From positions 19,081,501-19,145,500 of the forward strand of contig CM051460.1 in NCBI GenBank assembly GCA_028095005.1: a stretch of DNA of 64,000 nucleotides, given 5' to 3'. Source of the DNA: Rhynchospora pubera. Lineage: Eukaryota; Streptophyta; Magnoliopsida; Poales; Cyperaceae. Below the pieces are notes generated by a model. That model was given only the letters and a program-made list of their open reading frames with translations, searched no databases and was not told where the DNA came from. Shown piece after piece: positions 20,117-31,212 of this stretch (positions are counted from its first letter, which is position 1; every line of letters begins with the position of its first letter). The position numbers and the translations under genes are program-made.

Positions 20117-21232
20117 TGTTAGAGATATGTCCTAGAAGCCAATCTTATTAGGCTACTTCTATAGTTTATGTTATTGGTGATTTCAGATCATTTGTTCTTT
20201 GATTTAGTCGTTGACAGTTCATTCAGGTTGAGGATCTGAATTATAGATCACTGTTATTCATTTAGTAGTAAATGACAACGATAAATCTAAAAGTCCATAA
20301 TCTTGATAATTAACAAAGGACATTAATTATCAATAAGATTAGTATGCAAGTTAAGTGATGATTAAGTTCTATAAATCATAGGTTAAGAGTAACCAACTTA
20401 ATTGCATAAGTATATGTTGTGGAACATAGTACAGGACTGGACCCCACGAAATAAATATATGGATTGTGTTACGTGTCATTATTTATTTCGTTATGATTTT
20501 GGTTCTAAGTTTGAGATGATTATCTTTTCCACATGAGGATAGATGCTATAAATCATGTCTACTGCTGATTCCTGATAAAGGCTGCTATACGGACTTGATT
20601 TAAGCACTCTTGAATTGTGCGGGAAAAAGCTAATTATCAAGAAAACCGTATGTCCCTCATTAATTCACTTAGTGAGTGACGATATCTGTTTGGACCCCTT
20701 GATGGAGATAGATTGTTTGCTAGCAACTGATACAATTATCTCTAGATCAAGAAACGTATAATCTGCAAGAATGACACGTTCCTATCTTGGATTATACGAT
20801 GATATCGTGTGACATAAGAATCAAAATAGAGAAACATAATTGTTCTCTTATGCAGGATTGAAATTTTGTAGCTGTACACTATTTATGCGAATTGGGAATC
20901 ATAACGTGTTGCTAGATACCGCTTATGATTATTGGAATTAAATAGCGATTTAATTCCATGTCCAACATAGCATAAATCCTCAAAGGCTCACACATAATAA
21001 GGTGTTTAACCACACATGCGTTAATTGTTTATTTGCAACAATTGGTTTTGCAAAATATGATAAGTTGATTAATTAATCGTATACCGTCATGGACCGTTAT
21101 GATTAATTAAGTCAAATAGATCATATAGAAATAATTTAATGCATTGACTAATTCCATATTAATTATTAAATAGTTCATAATTAATTATAATCAACACATT
21201 TAATTATTTGAGCAATTGGGCCTTTAAATTAA

Positions 21233-22311
21233 GGGGGAATTAGATAGGTGCCACTCCAAAGTTAGAAAATTAGAAATTTGCCACTCCAAAGTTTACTCTT
21301 TGAAAATTGCCACCCTAAATACAATTAACTCAGAAAATTGCCACTTTTGCTGTACCGAACACCCATCTTCATATACAATTTTTCGTATGGACTAAAATAT
21401 CCTTCTCCCAATTCTCTTTCTTCTCTCCCGTGTGCCCTTTTCCCAGCGTGCTCTATTTCTCTAAATTGCCATTAAAATTCAATCTATTCTTCAACCCAAC
21501 GATGACAAATTCTATCTGGGTACAAATTGTTTAGTTTCTCCATTGTGTAATCACACTACACAGCAAATTGACGAAAAAAAAGGGAGCATGTATCTGGTAC
21601 CAAGTGGTACTAAGTGAATGGCCATATGCAAGCACAAGTGTTTCAAGTCGAGATAACCTAACTTATTTTGTTAATTGCTTAGTAGGTTATCGATTATGTA
21701 CCCTTACAAAAGCATATACATTACTATTTTATTATTTACACAAGCAAAACAAACTCCGATAGAAATTTTAATTACATGAAAAGGCTTTTGTTTTTCCCTC
21801 ATTGAATTACGGAATGTCTCTAGATGAAAAAAATGGCAACATTCTCTTGACGCATGGCAACGTCGCACTATAGAGAGGGAAGCATCCAATGTCGAAAGAA
21901 GCAACTCCCATCGCTAGGGTTTCTGGACATGCCAAGAGAAGGGACGAACAAGGTTGTGAGGTCAGGGCTAGGAGGAAAGAGCGATATCGTGTGGCTATGG
22001 CTTCGAGAGATTGTGGCCAGACAGAGAAGCAGGTTTGTCATCGTTGGTTTGGAGGAATAGATTGAATTTTAACGGCAATTTAGAGAAAGAGAGCACTCTG
22101 GAAAAAAGGCACAGGGGAGAGAAGAAAGAGAATTGGGAGAAGGGTATTTTAGTCTATATGAAAAATTGTATATGAAGAGGGGTGATCTGTATAGTAAAAG
22201 TGGCAATTTTCTGAGTTAGTTGTATTTAGGGTGGCAATTTTCAAAGAATCAATTTTGGAGTGGCAAATTCCTAATTTCTCAACTTTGGAGTGGCACCTAT
22301 CTAATTTTCTC
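21233..22311. mobile_element. MULE-type nonautonomous element inside the Copia 5' LTR
   Basis: Long TIRs of about 280 bp carry repeated phrases such as GATAGGTGCCACTCCAAAGT and TTGAAAATTGCCACCCTAAA, inverted at the other end. The 9-bp duplication TTAAATTAA lies at 21224-21232 and 22312-22320. The empty site survives in the 3' LTR (near 30437), which shows directly that this element arrived after the Copia element. The short centre has no transposase. Confidence 0.88.
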
Positions 22312-22474
22312 TTAAATTAATTAGTTAATTTAATGTCCAATGGAAGATGCAATTAAATAGAAGAGTATTGGGCTCAACTAGACTTGAGGCCCAACCCAAA
22401 TAATGGGTTGGTAGGTGCGGCTAGGGAGGGGCAAAATTGTCATTTCAATTTTTGATGAGAGCTAGGTTTAGTGG

Positions 22475-22486
22475 CCTATATAAAGG
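22475..22486 (+). promoter_or_regulatory. TATA box of the Copia 5' LTR
   Basis: CCTATATAAAGG. It would start the element's RNA about 30 bases downstream, marking the U3/R border. The same box is at 30601-30612 in the 3' LTR. Confidence 0.65.
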
Positions 22487-22968
22487 GGTGTTCTTTGGGA
22501 GCAAACCCTAGCCTCCACACACCTCTCTCTCTCCTCTCTCCCTTGGCCGAAATTCCCCAAAGAGGAAGAAAAATTTTCAGAATTTTTCCCTCTTTCTCTC
22601 TTCTCTTATCCACTTCCTAGCTCATGTGTTGAGCAAGCTTTTCCACTAAATTAATTGGAGAATTAACTTGAAGAGGGAAAGCTTTGGAATTAGACACACT
22701 TCTCCTAATTACTAGCATGATTGGTTTGAGAAGGTGGTTAATTCCTCAGTGGACTCGAGGCGCACGGCGTGGAGGTTCTTGGAGAGCACGCCACCGACAC
22801 CAAACCGTTGGAACGAGCCTCTTGGTTGCGATACCAAGAGAGGTATAATTCCAACTCTATTCTCTTGTGTTTGAATAGCTTATGTACTAGATCTCTTTGT
22901 GTGTGATGTTCTTGGCTTAATTAACTTGTAATTAGCAAAATAAATGAAAATTACACACTTCCTAACAG

Positions 22969-22980
22969 TGGTATCAGAGC
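22969..22980 (+). promoter_or_regulatory. Copia primer-binding site (initiator tRNA-Met type)
   Basis: TGGTATCAGAGC begins two bases after the 5' LTR. This is the standard plant Copia site complementary to the 3' end of tRNA-iMet. Confidence 0.9.
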
Positions 22981-25054
22981 ACATGGTCGTACTTAAGCTA
23001 TTTTGACACTTAATTAAGAGAAATTGGCTAATTAATGGATTAGTAGAGATGATGCGTTTGTTTGCTGTCTGGAAATGGTATTTTCTGTGTTGTTTCGTAT
23101 TTTTCTCTGTGATATGTTCTCTGTAAGATCTTGTCATCTACATGAAAGTTGTAGATCTGTGGATTGTGATTCTTTTGGCTTTATATTCACATTTTTCTGA
23201 ATTAGTATGGATTTATTGTGAATAAAACGGCGACAGTGCGCAGAACCAGTTTTTGCTTGCACTGTCCTGTTTGAATGGCTTGAAAGATTTATATTTTGAA
23301 TATAAGTACCAGTGTTCTAAGGCTAAAATTAAAGAGGACTTGAAGCTCTTTCTGAGAATGTATAAATTGTTGCATGACTCGGATTAATTTGTGGGTTTTC
23401 AAGTATGAAAAGGAAGATCTTGTCAGATCCAGTTTGTTGAGCAAATCGATTGTTCTAATAAACTGTACCAACTGAGAACTCCTTTAAAAATTCTGTTTAA
23501 ATGGAGTTGTTATAATTTGAGTTAGGATTCCAGTAAAATTAATTTCATAATTTTTCGTGGAAGTTTGGACCTTCAACTAGGTTAAAACATTTCGATTAAC
23601 AGTCTGTTCCAATACAGAATTTGTTGATTGTTTAGTCTGTAACTTAATATTATTGAACTGAACTTGGTTGTTTTCTTTTCATGAATGGATAGCCTGTAGT
23701 TTAAACTAGTTTTTCTATGTATATTGTATATATAAAAACTGGATAGAAGGTGGTCTAACAGACCAAATGGTTGAGAGGATAAGCTGAAAATCTCATAACG
23801 GTGTTTCGTGCACTTGTAAGAGATTTGTCTTTTTTGATTCTCCCAGATGGTTTAAGATCTCTTCTTGAAATTTTTACTGGTAATCACAAATATGATAAGG
23901 AGCTTAAGTAATTTATTTGAGAATTTTTGGAGATCGAAAACTGTTGTTTTGTTGGATTCATTTATTTACGTTTTTTTTAAATTACTGTTTTTCTAAGTAT
24001 TCAAACTAGTTGAAAATAATTAGAAAACTCCTTGTTTGATCTCCTTTCAGTTATGGAATGTTGAAAGAACTTTCTAAATGAATTTAAACAAGTTTGGTTG
24101 TTTAAAATTGAGAATTTGTACACGGAATTTACTTATAGCAAACGATACGCAAAGATGCTTGAAAATCGTTAATTGGAAACAAAGTGCTTGTATGTGCTAA
24201 CTTTGTTTTGTAGGTGGATAGTGGGTTTAGTATGGCTCAAGACTCAATGCCTTGTGGTTGTAATTTGAATGCATGTGTGAATGATTGTAATGCGGCCTTT
24301 GGTGCCATTAATTAATTAATTTGTTGATTAATTTTTAATGTAACTTGTGAGGCTTGCATGCCCCTAAGGATAGGAAGGGAATAGGATGTTTTCACATGTA
24401 TTTTGCACCTTTATTTTATATAGGATTTAGATCCTTATAGAATTTAGTGGGAGGGCAAGGATTAGATTAGTTTTGCTCCATGGACGATGTGGCGAAACTA
24501 ATGCAAGCGGGAGCCATACAAACCCACAACTATGAGATGCTTGTATGATTGCTTGTGATAGGATAGGTATGGGTGTATGTTTACACGACCACCAAACAAG
24601 CGTCATGATTGTTATTCGTCCCAAATAAAAAGGATTAAGTTAAAACCATTTCACTCTCCTTCTTTCTATCCCCTTCTAACGTCGTATGATCGTTCATTGA
24701 TGTATTCTCGCCGACGCGGGACATCGTGATCCATCATCCGTGTCGGGGTGTAAATCGGATTTACTAGGAGCAAATAGAAAGAAGTAACTTAACAATGAAT
24801 CAAATCAGATTGTTCATTGGAGTGAAGTTCGTTAATCGAACCAAGAGTCATAGGAACGTATGATTGGTTGGAGAACCTATTTCACATTTGTTGGTGCAAT
24901 GTTCTGCCGACGCCGTCATTGCATTAACAAATTGTGGGAGTCTTGGAAATTCACTACATTTAGGGACATGATTTAATGCAGTGGAAGTTTTACTTAGTTA
25001 AAACAAATATTAAAGCATAAACTAATTGACCTTAAAACTTATGTATTGTTGTAG
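22981..25054 (+). other. Copia untranslated leader
   Basis: About 2 kb between the primer-binding site and gag without a long open frame. Leaders of this length are usual in BARE/Angela-type elements. It would carry packaging signals, none of which I can identify by eye. Confidence 0.6.
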
Positions 25055-25765
25055 ATGTCTTCCTCATCTTATACACTACGTTCTCTTCTTGAGAAAGAGA
25101 AACTCGCTTTTAACGGTGCCAATTTCTTGGATTGGCATCGCAACCTAAGGTTTGCCTTTAGGTATGAGAAAAGAGAGTATCTCCTTACCACTCCCATGCC
25201 ATCGGCTCCAAAGGCAACCACTACCCAAGAGGAAAATGATGCCTTTGCGAAGCACGAAAATGAGGACATGGAGATGTCCGTCTTGATGGTGGCAATCATG
25301 GAATCCGAACTCCAAAAGGAGTTCATGGATAGCGGCTATGGAGTGTTCGACATGATCACTCGCCTATCCAACATGTTCCAAACCAAGGCTCGCACCGAAA
25401 GGGCCCGTCTCATCAAGGCCGTCGCCAACACTCGCTTGGCCGAAGGTCATGAGGTCGGGCCACACGTCATGAAGATGGCGGGGTTGTTTCGGCAGCTCGA
25501 GAAGCTTGATACGCCCTTTCCCTCGGGGGCGATTCAAGACTTCATTCTCAATTCTCTCCCTCCAAGCTTCACCGGTTTTGTTGTGAACTACCGGATGAAC
25601 GGCATGGACAAGAGCATGGATGACATCCAAAACATGCTCATTGAGACGGAGGAGAGTCTAAAGAAAGAGAAGGGCCCAAAGGATGTTCTTGCGGTGAGTG
25701 GAAAGAGCAAGAAGATAAGAAAGCGTGGCCGCAAAGGAAAAGGCAAAGGCCCAGTGACGCCCTAA
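25055..25765 (+). pseudogene. Copia Gag segment (ends at premature TAA)
   Basis: This 236-residue segment opens the gag-pol frame with the retrotransposon Gag (UBN2-type) fold: FNGANFLDWHRNLRFAF, a central helical region with SNMFQTKARTERARL, and LNSLPPSFTGFVVNYRMN. Gag builds the virus-like particle. The frame is closed by TAA at 25763-25765, inside a Lys/Gly-rich linker. The CCHC knuckle that should end Gag lies just beyond the stop in the same frame, so this copy would make Gag without its nucleic-acid-binding knuckle. Confidence 0.88.
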
Positions 25766-26338
25766 GGTCCGGCCAAGGGTGCTCCCATGGGTTCTAAGAA
25801 GAAGAAGAACCCGGCCACTTCCGAGACCGTTTGCTACTACTGTAGCAACAAGGGCCATTGGAAGAGAAACTGCCCAAGGTACCTAGCTGACAAGAAGGCG
25901 GGAACTGTCCAACTTTCTACCTCAGGTATATTTGTCATCGAAACCCTTCTCGCTACTTCTCACACAGATTGGGTATTCGATACTGGTTCGTGTGCTCACA
26001 TTTGTCGAAATGTGCAGGTCCTAAAGAATAGAAGGCGGCTCGAGAAAGGCGAAGTTCAACTCCGCGTCGGTAACGGTACGTGCGTCTCCGCTATGGCCGT
26101 TGGGAGCGTGGAATTAACTTTGCCTTCTGGTTTTGTGTTGGAACTCAAGGATGTTTTTGTGGTTCCATGTATCACTCGAAATATTGTGTCCGTTTCTTGT
26201 TTGGACTTGGATGGATTTGATGTTGTAATAAAGAACAAGTGTTTGACTTTGTTTCGTAATGAAGTTCGTTTTTGTGATGCACATTTATTGAATGGTCTTT
26301 ATGTGCTCGATTCGAATGGATTTGTTTTGAGTGTTTAA
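25766..26338 (+). pseudogene. Copia Gag zinc knuckle and protease segment
   Basis: In the same frame as gag, after the first stop, the segment shows a CCHC knuckle (CYYCSNKGHWKRNC, from 25832) and an aspartic protease with VFDTGSCAHIC (catalytic D codon at 25979-25981). It continues through the usual protease flaps (LELKDVFVVPCITRNIVSVS). A TAA at 26336-26338 cuts the frame between protease and integrase. Confidence 0.85.
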
Positions 26339-27784
26339 AATGACAAAAGGAAACGTAAGGTTTCACATGAGAATGCGACTTTAATGTGGCATTGCCGCTT
26401 AGGTCATATCAACGAGAAACGCATCAAGAGACTACAATCCGTTGGTCTCTTGGATCAATTCGCTTTCGAGCCAATTGACACTTGCGAATCTTGTTTGATG
26501 GATAAAATGACAAAAGCGCCTTTCCCCAACAAAGGGATAAGGGCAAATGGATTGTTAGATCTCATACATACCGATGTATGTGGATCTATGAGCATTTGTG
26601 CACGTGGAGGTTTCTCATACTTCGTCACGTTCACTGACGATTATAGTAGATACGGGTATATCTACTTGATGTGTCACAAATCTGAAACCTTTGACAAGTT
26701 CAAAGAGTTTAAGAGTGAAGTTGAGAACCAACTTGATCGAAAGATCAAGGCCTTACGATCCGATAGAGGTGGTGAGTACTTGAGCCATGAATTTGACGAT
26801 TATCTAAAGGAGTGTGGAATCATTCCACAACTCACTCCACCAGGAACACCACAATGGAATGGTGTGTCCGAAAGGAGGAATCGAACTTTGCTAGACATGG
26901 TTCGATCAATGATGAGCCAAACTGATTTGCCTATGTCCTTTTGGGGTTATGCAATTGAAACCGCAGCTTTTACTTTGAACCGTGTTCCGTCAAAGTCCGT
27001 TGAGAAAACACCCTATGAGCTATGGTTTGGTTCGAAACCTAGCATGATGTTTCTCAAGATTTGGGGTTGTGAAGCTTATGTGAAAAAGCTAGTGAGCGAT
27101 AAGCTTGGACCCAAATCGGACAAATGTCATTTCGTAGGATACCCTAAGGAAACGAAGGGTTACTACTTCTATAACCGTGTCGAGAACAAGATAGTTGTTG
27201 CACGACATGCGAAATTCTTGGAAAAGGAGTTTATCTCAAGAAGAAGTAGTGGGAGCAACGTAGTTATTGAAGAAATTCAAGAACCACAACAACAAAACAT
27301 ACCTCAAGTAGGTAATGTGGTTGTTCCAAATATAGTGCCAAATGAGGTTGCGCCAAATGAGGTTGCACCGAACGAGATTGTAGCCGAACCCATTCCTCAA
27401 GTTGTTGTGGAAGAAGAGGTTCAAGAACAAGCTCCCTCAAATGAATACTCAAACATATCGCGTGTCGATAGTGTTGAGGACGCACCTATACTTGAAGTTC
27501 AAGAACAAAGCCCACAAACCGTTGTGGAGCAAGTTCAAGAACCTCAAGCATCTACCCTACGAAGATCGGCAAGGCCAAGTCGTCCACCTATAAGATATTT
27601 AGGTTTGCACGATGTTCTCGTCATGGAGAACGATGAGCCTTTGACCATTGATGACATGAAAAGAAAACCTGACTCCAAGGAATGGCTTAAAGCCATGGAA
27701 TCCGAAATGCAATCCATGTATGACAACAAGGTATGGACCTTGGTTGATCTTCCCAACGGAGTAAAACCCGTTGAGAACAAATGA
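26339..27784 (+). pseudogene. Copia integrase segment (ends at premature TGA)
   Basis: In the same frame, the segment has the HHCC zinc domain (WHCRLGHINEKR ... CESC) and an integrase core whose D-D-E triad maps to codons at 26573 (HTDVCG), 26762 (RSDRGGEYL) and 26870 (VSERRNRTLL). The integrase tail is rich in Val, Pro, Glu and Gln and contains imperfect repeats of an EVAPNE-like unit. The start of the RT follows (KEWLKAMESEMQSM). A TGA at 27782-27784 stands where a Trp codon is usual. Integrase inserts the cDNA copy into the genome. Confidence 0.88.
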
Positions 27785-29215
27785 ATCTTTAAAAGAAAGG
27801 TCGACATGGATGGCAACTTGACCATTTACAAAGCACGACTCGTAGCGAAAGGTTACAAACAAATTTATGGTATTGACTATGAAGAAACCTTCTCGCCCGT
27901 CGTTATGTTCAAGTCAATTCGGATCATGTTAGCAATTGCCGCATTTTATGATTATGAAATATGGCAAATGGATGTCAAAACCGCCTTCCTAAATGGAAAT
28001 TTGGAAGAGGATGTGTATATGAGACAACCCGAGTGTTTTGTGGATCCAAAGAATGCTAACAAGGTATGCAAACTTCAAAGGTCCATTTATGGATTGAAGC
28101 AAGCATCGAGTAGTTGGAACAAACGCTTTGATGAAGAAGTCAAGAAATTGAACTTCGTTCAAAGCGAAAAGGAACCTTGTGTTTACAAGAGGATCAGTGA
28201 GAGCGTGGTTGTGTTTCTTATTCTATATGTTGATGATATCCTCTTGATCGGGAATGATATCCCCGAGTTGAATGCAGTTAAGGATTCATTGAAGAAGGTG
28301 TTCTCAATGAAAGATTTGGGCGAAGCCACCTATATCCTAGGAATCAAGATCTATAGAGATAGATCGAGAATGATGTTAGGCTTGAGCCAAGATGCATATA
28401 TTGACAAAGTGTTGAACAAACACAACATGGCAAATTCCAAAAAGGGATTCTTGCCCATGTCACATGGCATTTTCTTGAGCAAGTCTCAAAGTCCGACCAA
28501 TGATACAGATCGTGAATACATGAAGAAATTCCAGTATCCATCTGTGGTCGGATCGATTATGTATGCCATGTTATGCACTCGTCCTGATGTGGCACATCCG
28601 ATTAGCGTGACTAGTCGATTCCAAGCCAATCCTGGCATGGCACATTGGACTGCAGTCAAGAATATCCTCAAATATCTCAAGAGAACAAAGGATAGCATTC
28701 TTGTATATGGTGGAGACCAAGAGCTCGTTGTAAGTGGTTACACTGATGCTAGTTTCCAAACCGATCGAAATGACTCAAAATCACAGTCTGGCTTTGTATT
28801 TCTGCTCAATGGTGGTGCCGTGAGTTGGAAGAGTTCCAAGCAAGATACTACGGCCGATTCCGTCACCGAAGCAGAATACTTAGCGGCTGGTGAAGCAGCG
28901 AAAGAAGGTGTATGGATCAAGGAGTTCTTGACCGAGCTAGAGGTGGTTCCAAGCATCTCAGGTCCAGTGGATATCTACTACGACAACATGAGAGCCATAG
29001 CTCAGTCCAAGGAGCCTAGGTCTCGCCAAAAGACTAGGCACATTCTACGACGATTCCATCTCATCCATCAGTTGATCAATGATGGATGGGTCAAGGTCAA
29101 GAAGGTGGACGGTGCCGCGAACGCAGCGGACCCTCTGACAAAGCCTTTATCTCGAGCCGCAAATGAGTTGCACGTTGCATCCATGGGGATTAGGCGTATG
29201 CCTGAGTGGCTTTGA
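27785..29215 (+). pseudogene. Copia reverse transcriptase and RNase H segment
   Basis: In the same frame after the third stop, RT motifs are WQMDVKTAFLNGNLEEDVYM, the PECF and YGLKQASSSW blocks, and catalytic YVDD at 28226-28237. RNase H follows with SGYTDASF (D codon 28745-28747), TEAEYLA and DNMRAI. The frame ends at TGA 29213-29215 after the usual DPLTKPL motif. All catalytic residues looked for are kept, so the domain itself is undamaged and only the upstream stops silence it. Confidence 0.9.
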
Positions 29216-29318
29216 GTTGTATCTTTTATTACTAGGCTTTAGTATGAGACATGTATATTTTGGATATTACATTTAGTACTATGCACTTGCTAGAAGTCAC
29301 CATTGATTGACTCTAGGC

Positions 29319-29329
29319 CAAGTGGGAGA
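29319..29329 (+). promoter_or_regulatory. Copia polypurine tract
   Basis: A purine-rich AAGTGGGAGA run directly before the 3' LTR is the expected primer for plus-strand DNA synthesis. Confidence 0.7.
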
Positions 29330-29330
29330 T

Positions 29331-31093
29331 TGTTAGAGATATGTCCTAGAAGCCAATCTTATTAGGCTACTTCTATAGTTTATGTTATTGGTGATTTCAG
29401 ATCATTTGTTCTTTGATTTAGTCGTTGACAGTTCATTCAGGTTGAGGATCTGAATTATAGATCACTGTTATTCATTTAGTAGTAAATGACAACGATAAAT
29501 CTAAAAGTCCATAATCTTGATAATTAACAAAGGACATTAATTATCAATAAGATTAGTATGCAAGTTAAGTGATGATTAAGTTCTATAAATCATAGGTTAA
29601 GAGTAACCAACTTAATTGCATAAGTATATGTTGTGGAACATAGTACAGGACTGGACCCCACGAAATAAATATATGGATTGTGTTACGTGTCATTATTTAT
29701 TTCGTTATGATTTTGGTTCTAAGTTTGAGATGATTATCTTTTCCACATGAGGATAGATGCTATAAATCATGTCTACCGCTGATTCCTGATAAAGGCTGCT
29801 ATACGGACTTGATTTAAGCACTCTTGAATTGTGCGGGGAAAAGCTAATTATCAATAAAACCGTATGTCCCTCATTAATTCACTTAGTGAGTGACGATATC
29901 TGTTTGGACCCCTTGATGGAGATAGATTGTTTGCTAGCAACTGATACAATTATCTCTAGATCAAGAAACGTATAATCTGCAAGAATGACACGTTCCTATC
30001 TTGGATTATACGATGATATCGTGTGACATAAGAATCAAAATAGAGAAACATAATTGTTCTCTTATGCAGGATTGAAATTTTGTAGCTGTACACTATTTAT
30101 GCGAATTGGGAATCATAACATGTTGCTAGATACCGCTTATGATTATTGGAATTAAATAGCGATTTAATTCCATGTCCAACATAGCATAAATCCTCAAAGG
30201 CTCACACATAATAAGGTGTTTAACCACACATGCGTTAATTGTTTATTTGCAACAATTGGTTTTGCAAAATATGATAAGTTGATTAATTAATCGTATACCG
30301 TCATGGACCGTTATGATTAATTAAGTCAAATAGATCATATAGAAATAATTTAATGCATTGACTAATTCCATATTAATTATTAAATAGTTAATAATTAATT
30401 ATAATCAACACATTTAATTATTTGAGCAATTGGGCCTTTAAATTAATTAGTTAATTTAATGTCCAATGGAAGGTGCAATTAAATAGAAGAGTATTGGGCT
30501 CAACTAGACTTGAGGCCCAACCCAAATAATGGGTTGGTAGGTGCGGCTAGGGAGGGGCAAAATTGTCATTTCAATTTTGGATGAGAGCTAGGTTTAGTGG
30601 CCTATATAAAGGGGTGTTCTTTGAGAGCAAACCCTAGCCTCCACACACCTCTCTCTCTCCTCTCTCCCTTGGCCGAAATTCCCCAAAGAGGAAGAAAAAT
30701 TTTCAGAATTTTTCCCTCTTTCTCTCTTCTCTTATCCACTTCCTAGCTCATGTGTTGAGCAAGCTTTTCCACTAAATTAATTGGAGAATTAACTTGAAGA
30801 GGGAAAGCTTTGGAATTAGACACACTTCTCCTAATTACCAGCATAATTGGTTTGAGAAGGTGGTTAATTCCTTAGTGGACTCGAGGCGCACGGCGTGGAG
30901 GTTCTTGGAGAGCACGCCACCGACACCAAACCGTTGGAACGAGCCTCTTGGTTGCGATACCAAGAGAGGTATAATTCCAACTCTATTCTCTTGTGTTTGA
31001 ATAGCTTATGTACTAGATCTCTTTGTGTGTGATGTTCTTGGCTTAATTAACTTGTAATTAGCAAAATAAATGAAAATTACACACTTCCTAACA
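29331..31093 (+). repeat. Copia 3' LTR, 1763 bp
   Basis: It starts TGTTAGAGATATGTCC, ends CTTCCTAACA and has a TATA box at 30601-30612. It is nearly identical to the 5' LTR once the insertion there is removed. Confidence 0.95.
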
Positions 31094-31099
31094 CATCAG

Positions 31100-31212
31100 T
31101 GGGGTATAAAACGCGTTAAAAGGCTTTACCCTTTTATAAAATGCATTAAAAGGCTTTACCCTTTTATAAAACGCGTTAAAAGACTTTCTACCCTTTTATA
31201 AAACGCGTTAAA
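31100..31212. repeat. Minisatellite of about 30-bp units, left part
   Basis: Units of the form AAAACGCGTTAAAAGGCTTT-ACCCTTTTAT repeat about four times. The array resumes at 32968-33030 after the solo LTR. The unit contains the ACGCG...TTTTATAAA words of the MULE A subterminal regions and may have grown from them. Confidence 0.75.

Larger units (their letters stand above)
20117..22967 (+). repeat. Copia 5' LTR, with a 1079-bp insertion
   Basis: Length is 2851 bp. Removing the insertion (21233-22311) and one 9-bp TSD leaves 1763 bp, exactly the length of the 3' LTR. The promoter TATA box CCTATATAAAGG is at 22475-22486. Confidence 0.92.
20117..31093 (+). mobile_element. Full-length Copia LTR retrotransposon, Angela/BARE-like
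   Basis: Long LTRs (20117-22967 and 29331-31093) start TGTTAGAGATATGTCC and end CCTAACA. Also present are a tRNA-Met primer-binding site (22969-22980), a leader of about 2 kb, a gag-pol frame (25055-29215) and a purine tract before the 3' LTR. The LTR start and the long leader resemble the Angela/BARE lineage. By eye the two LTRs differ at about 11 of 1763 sites, so insertion was recent. The 5' LTR is longer only because it contains a later 1079-bp insertion. It sits inside the MULE A transposase. Confidence 0.92.

Noticed and set aside
31100..31212. Regularly spaced repeats that might suggest a CRISPR-like array
   Set aside because: This is plant nuclear DNA. The units are contiguous without unique spacers and derive from MULE subterminal words.
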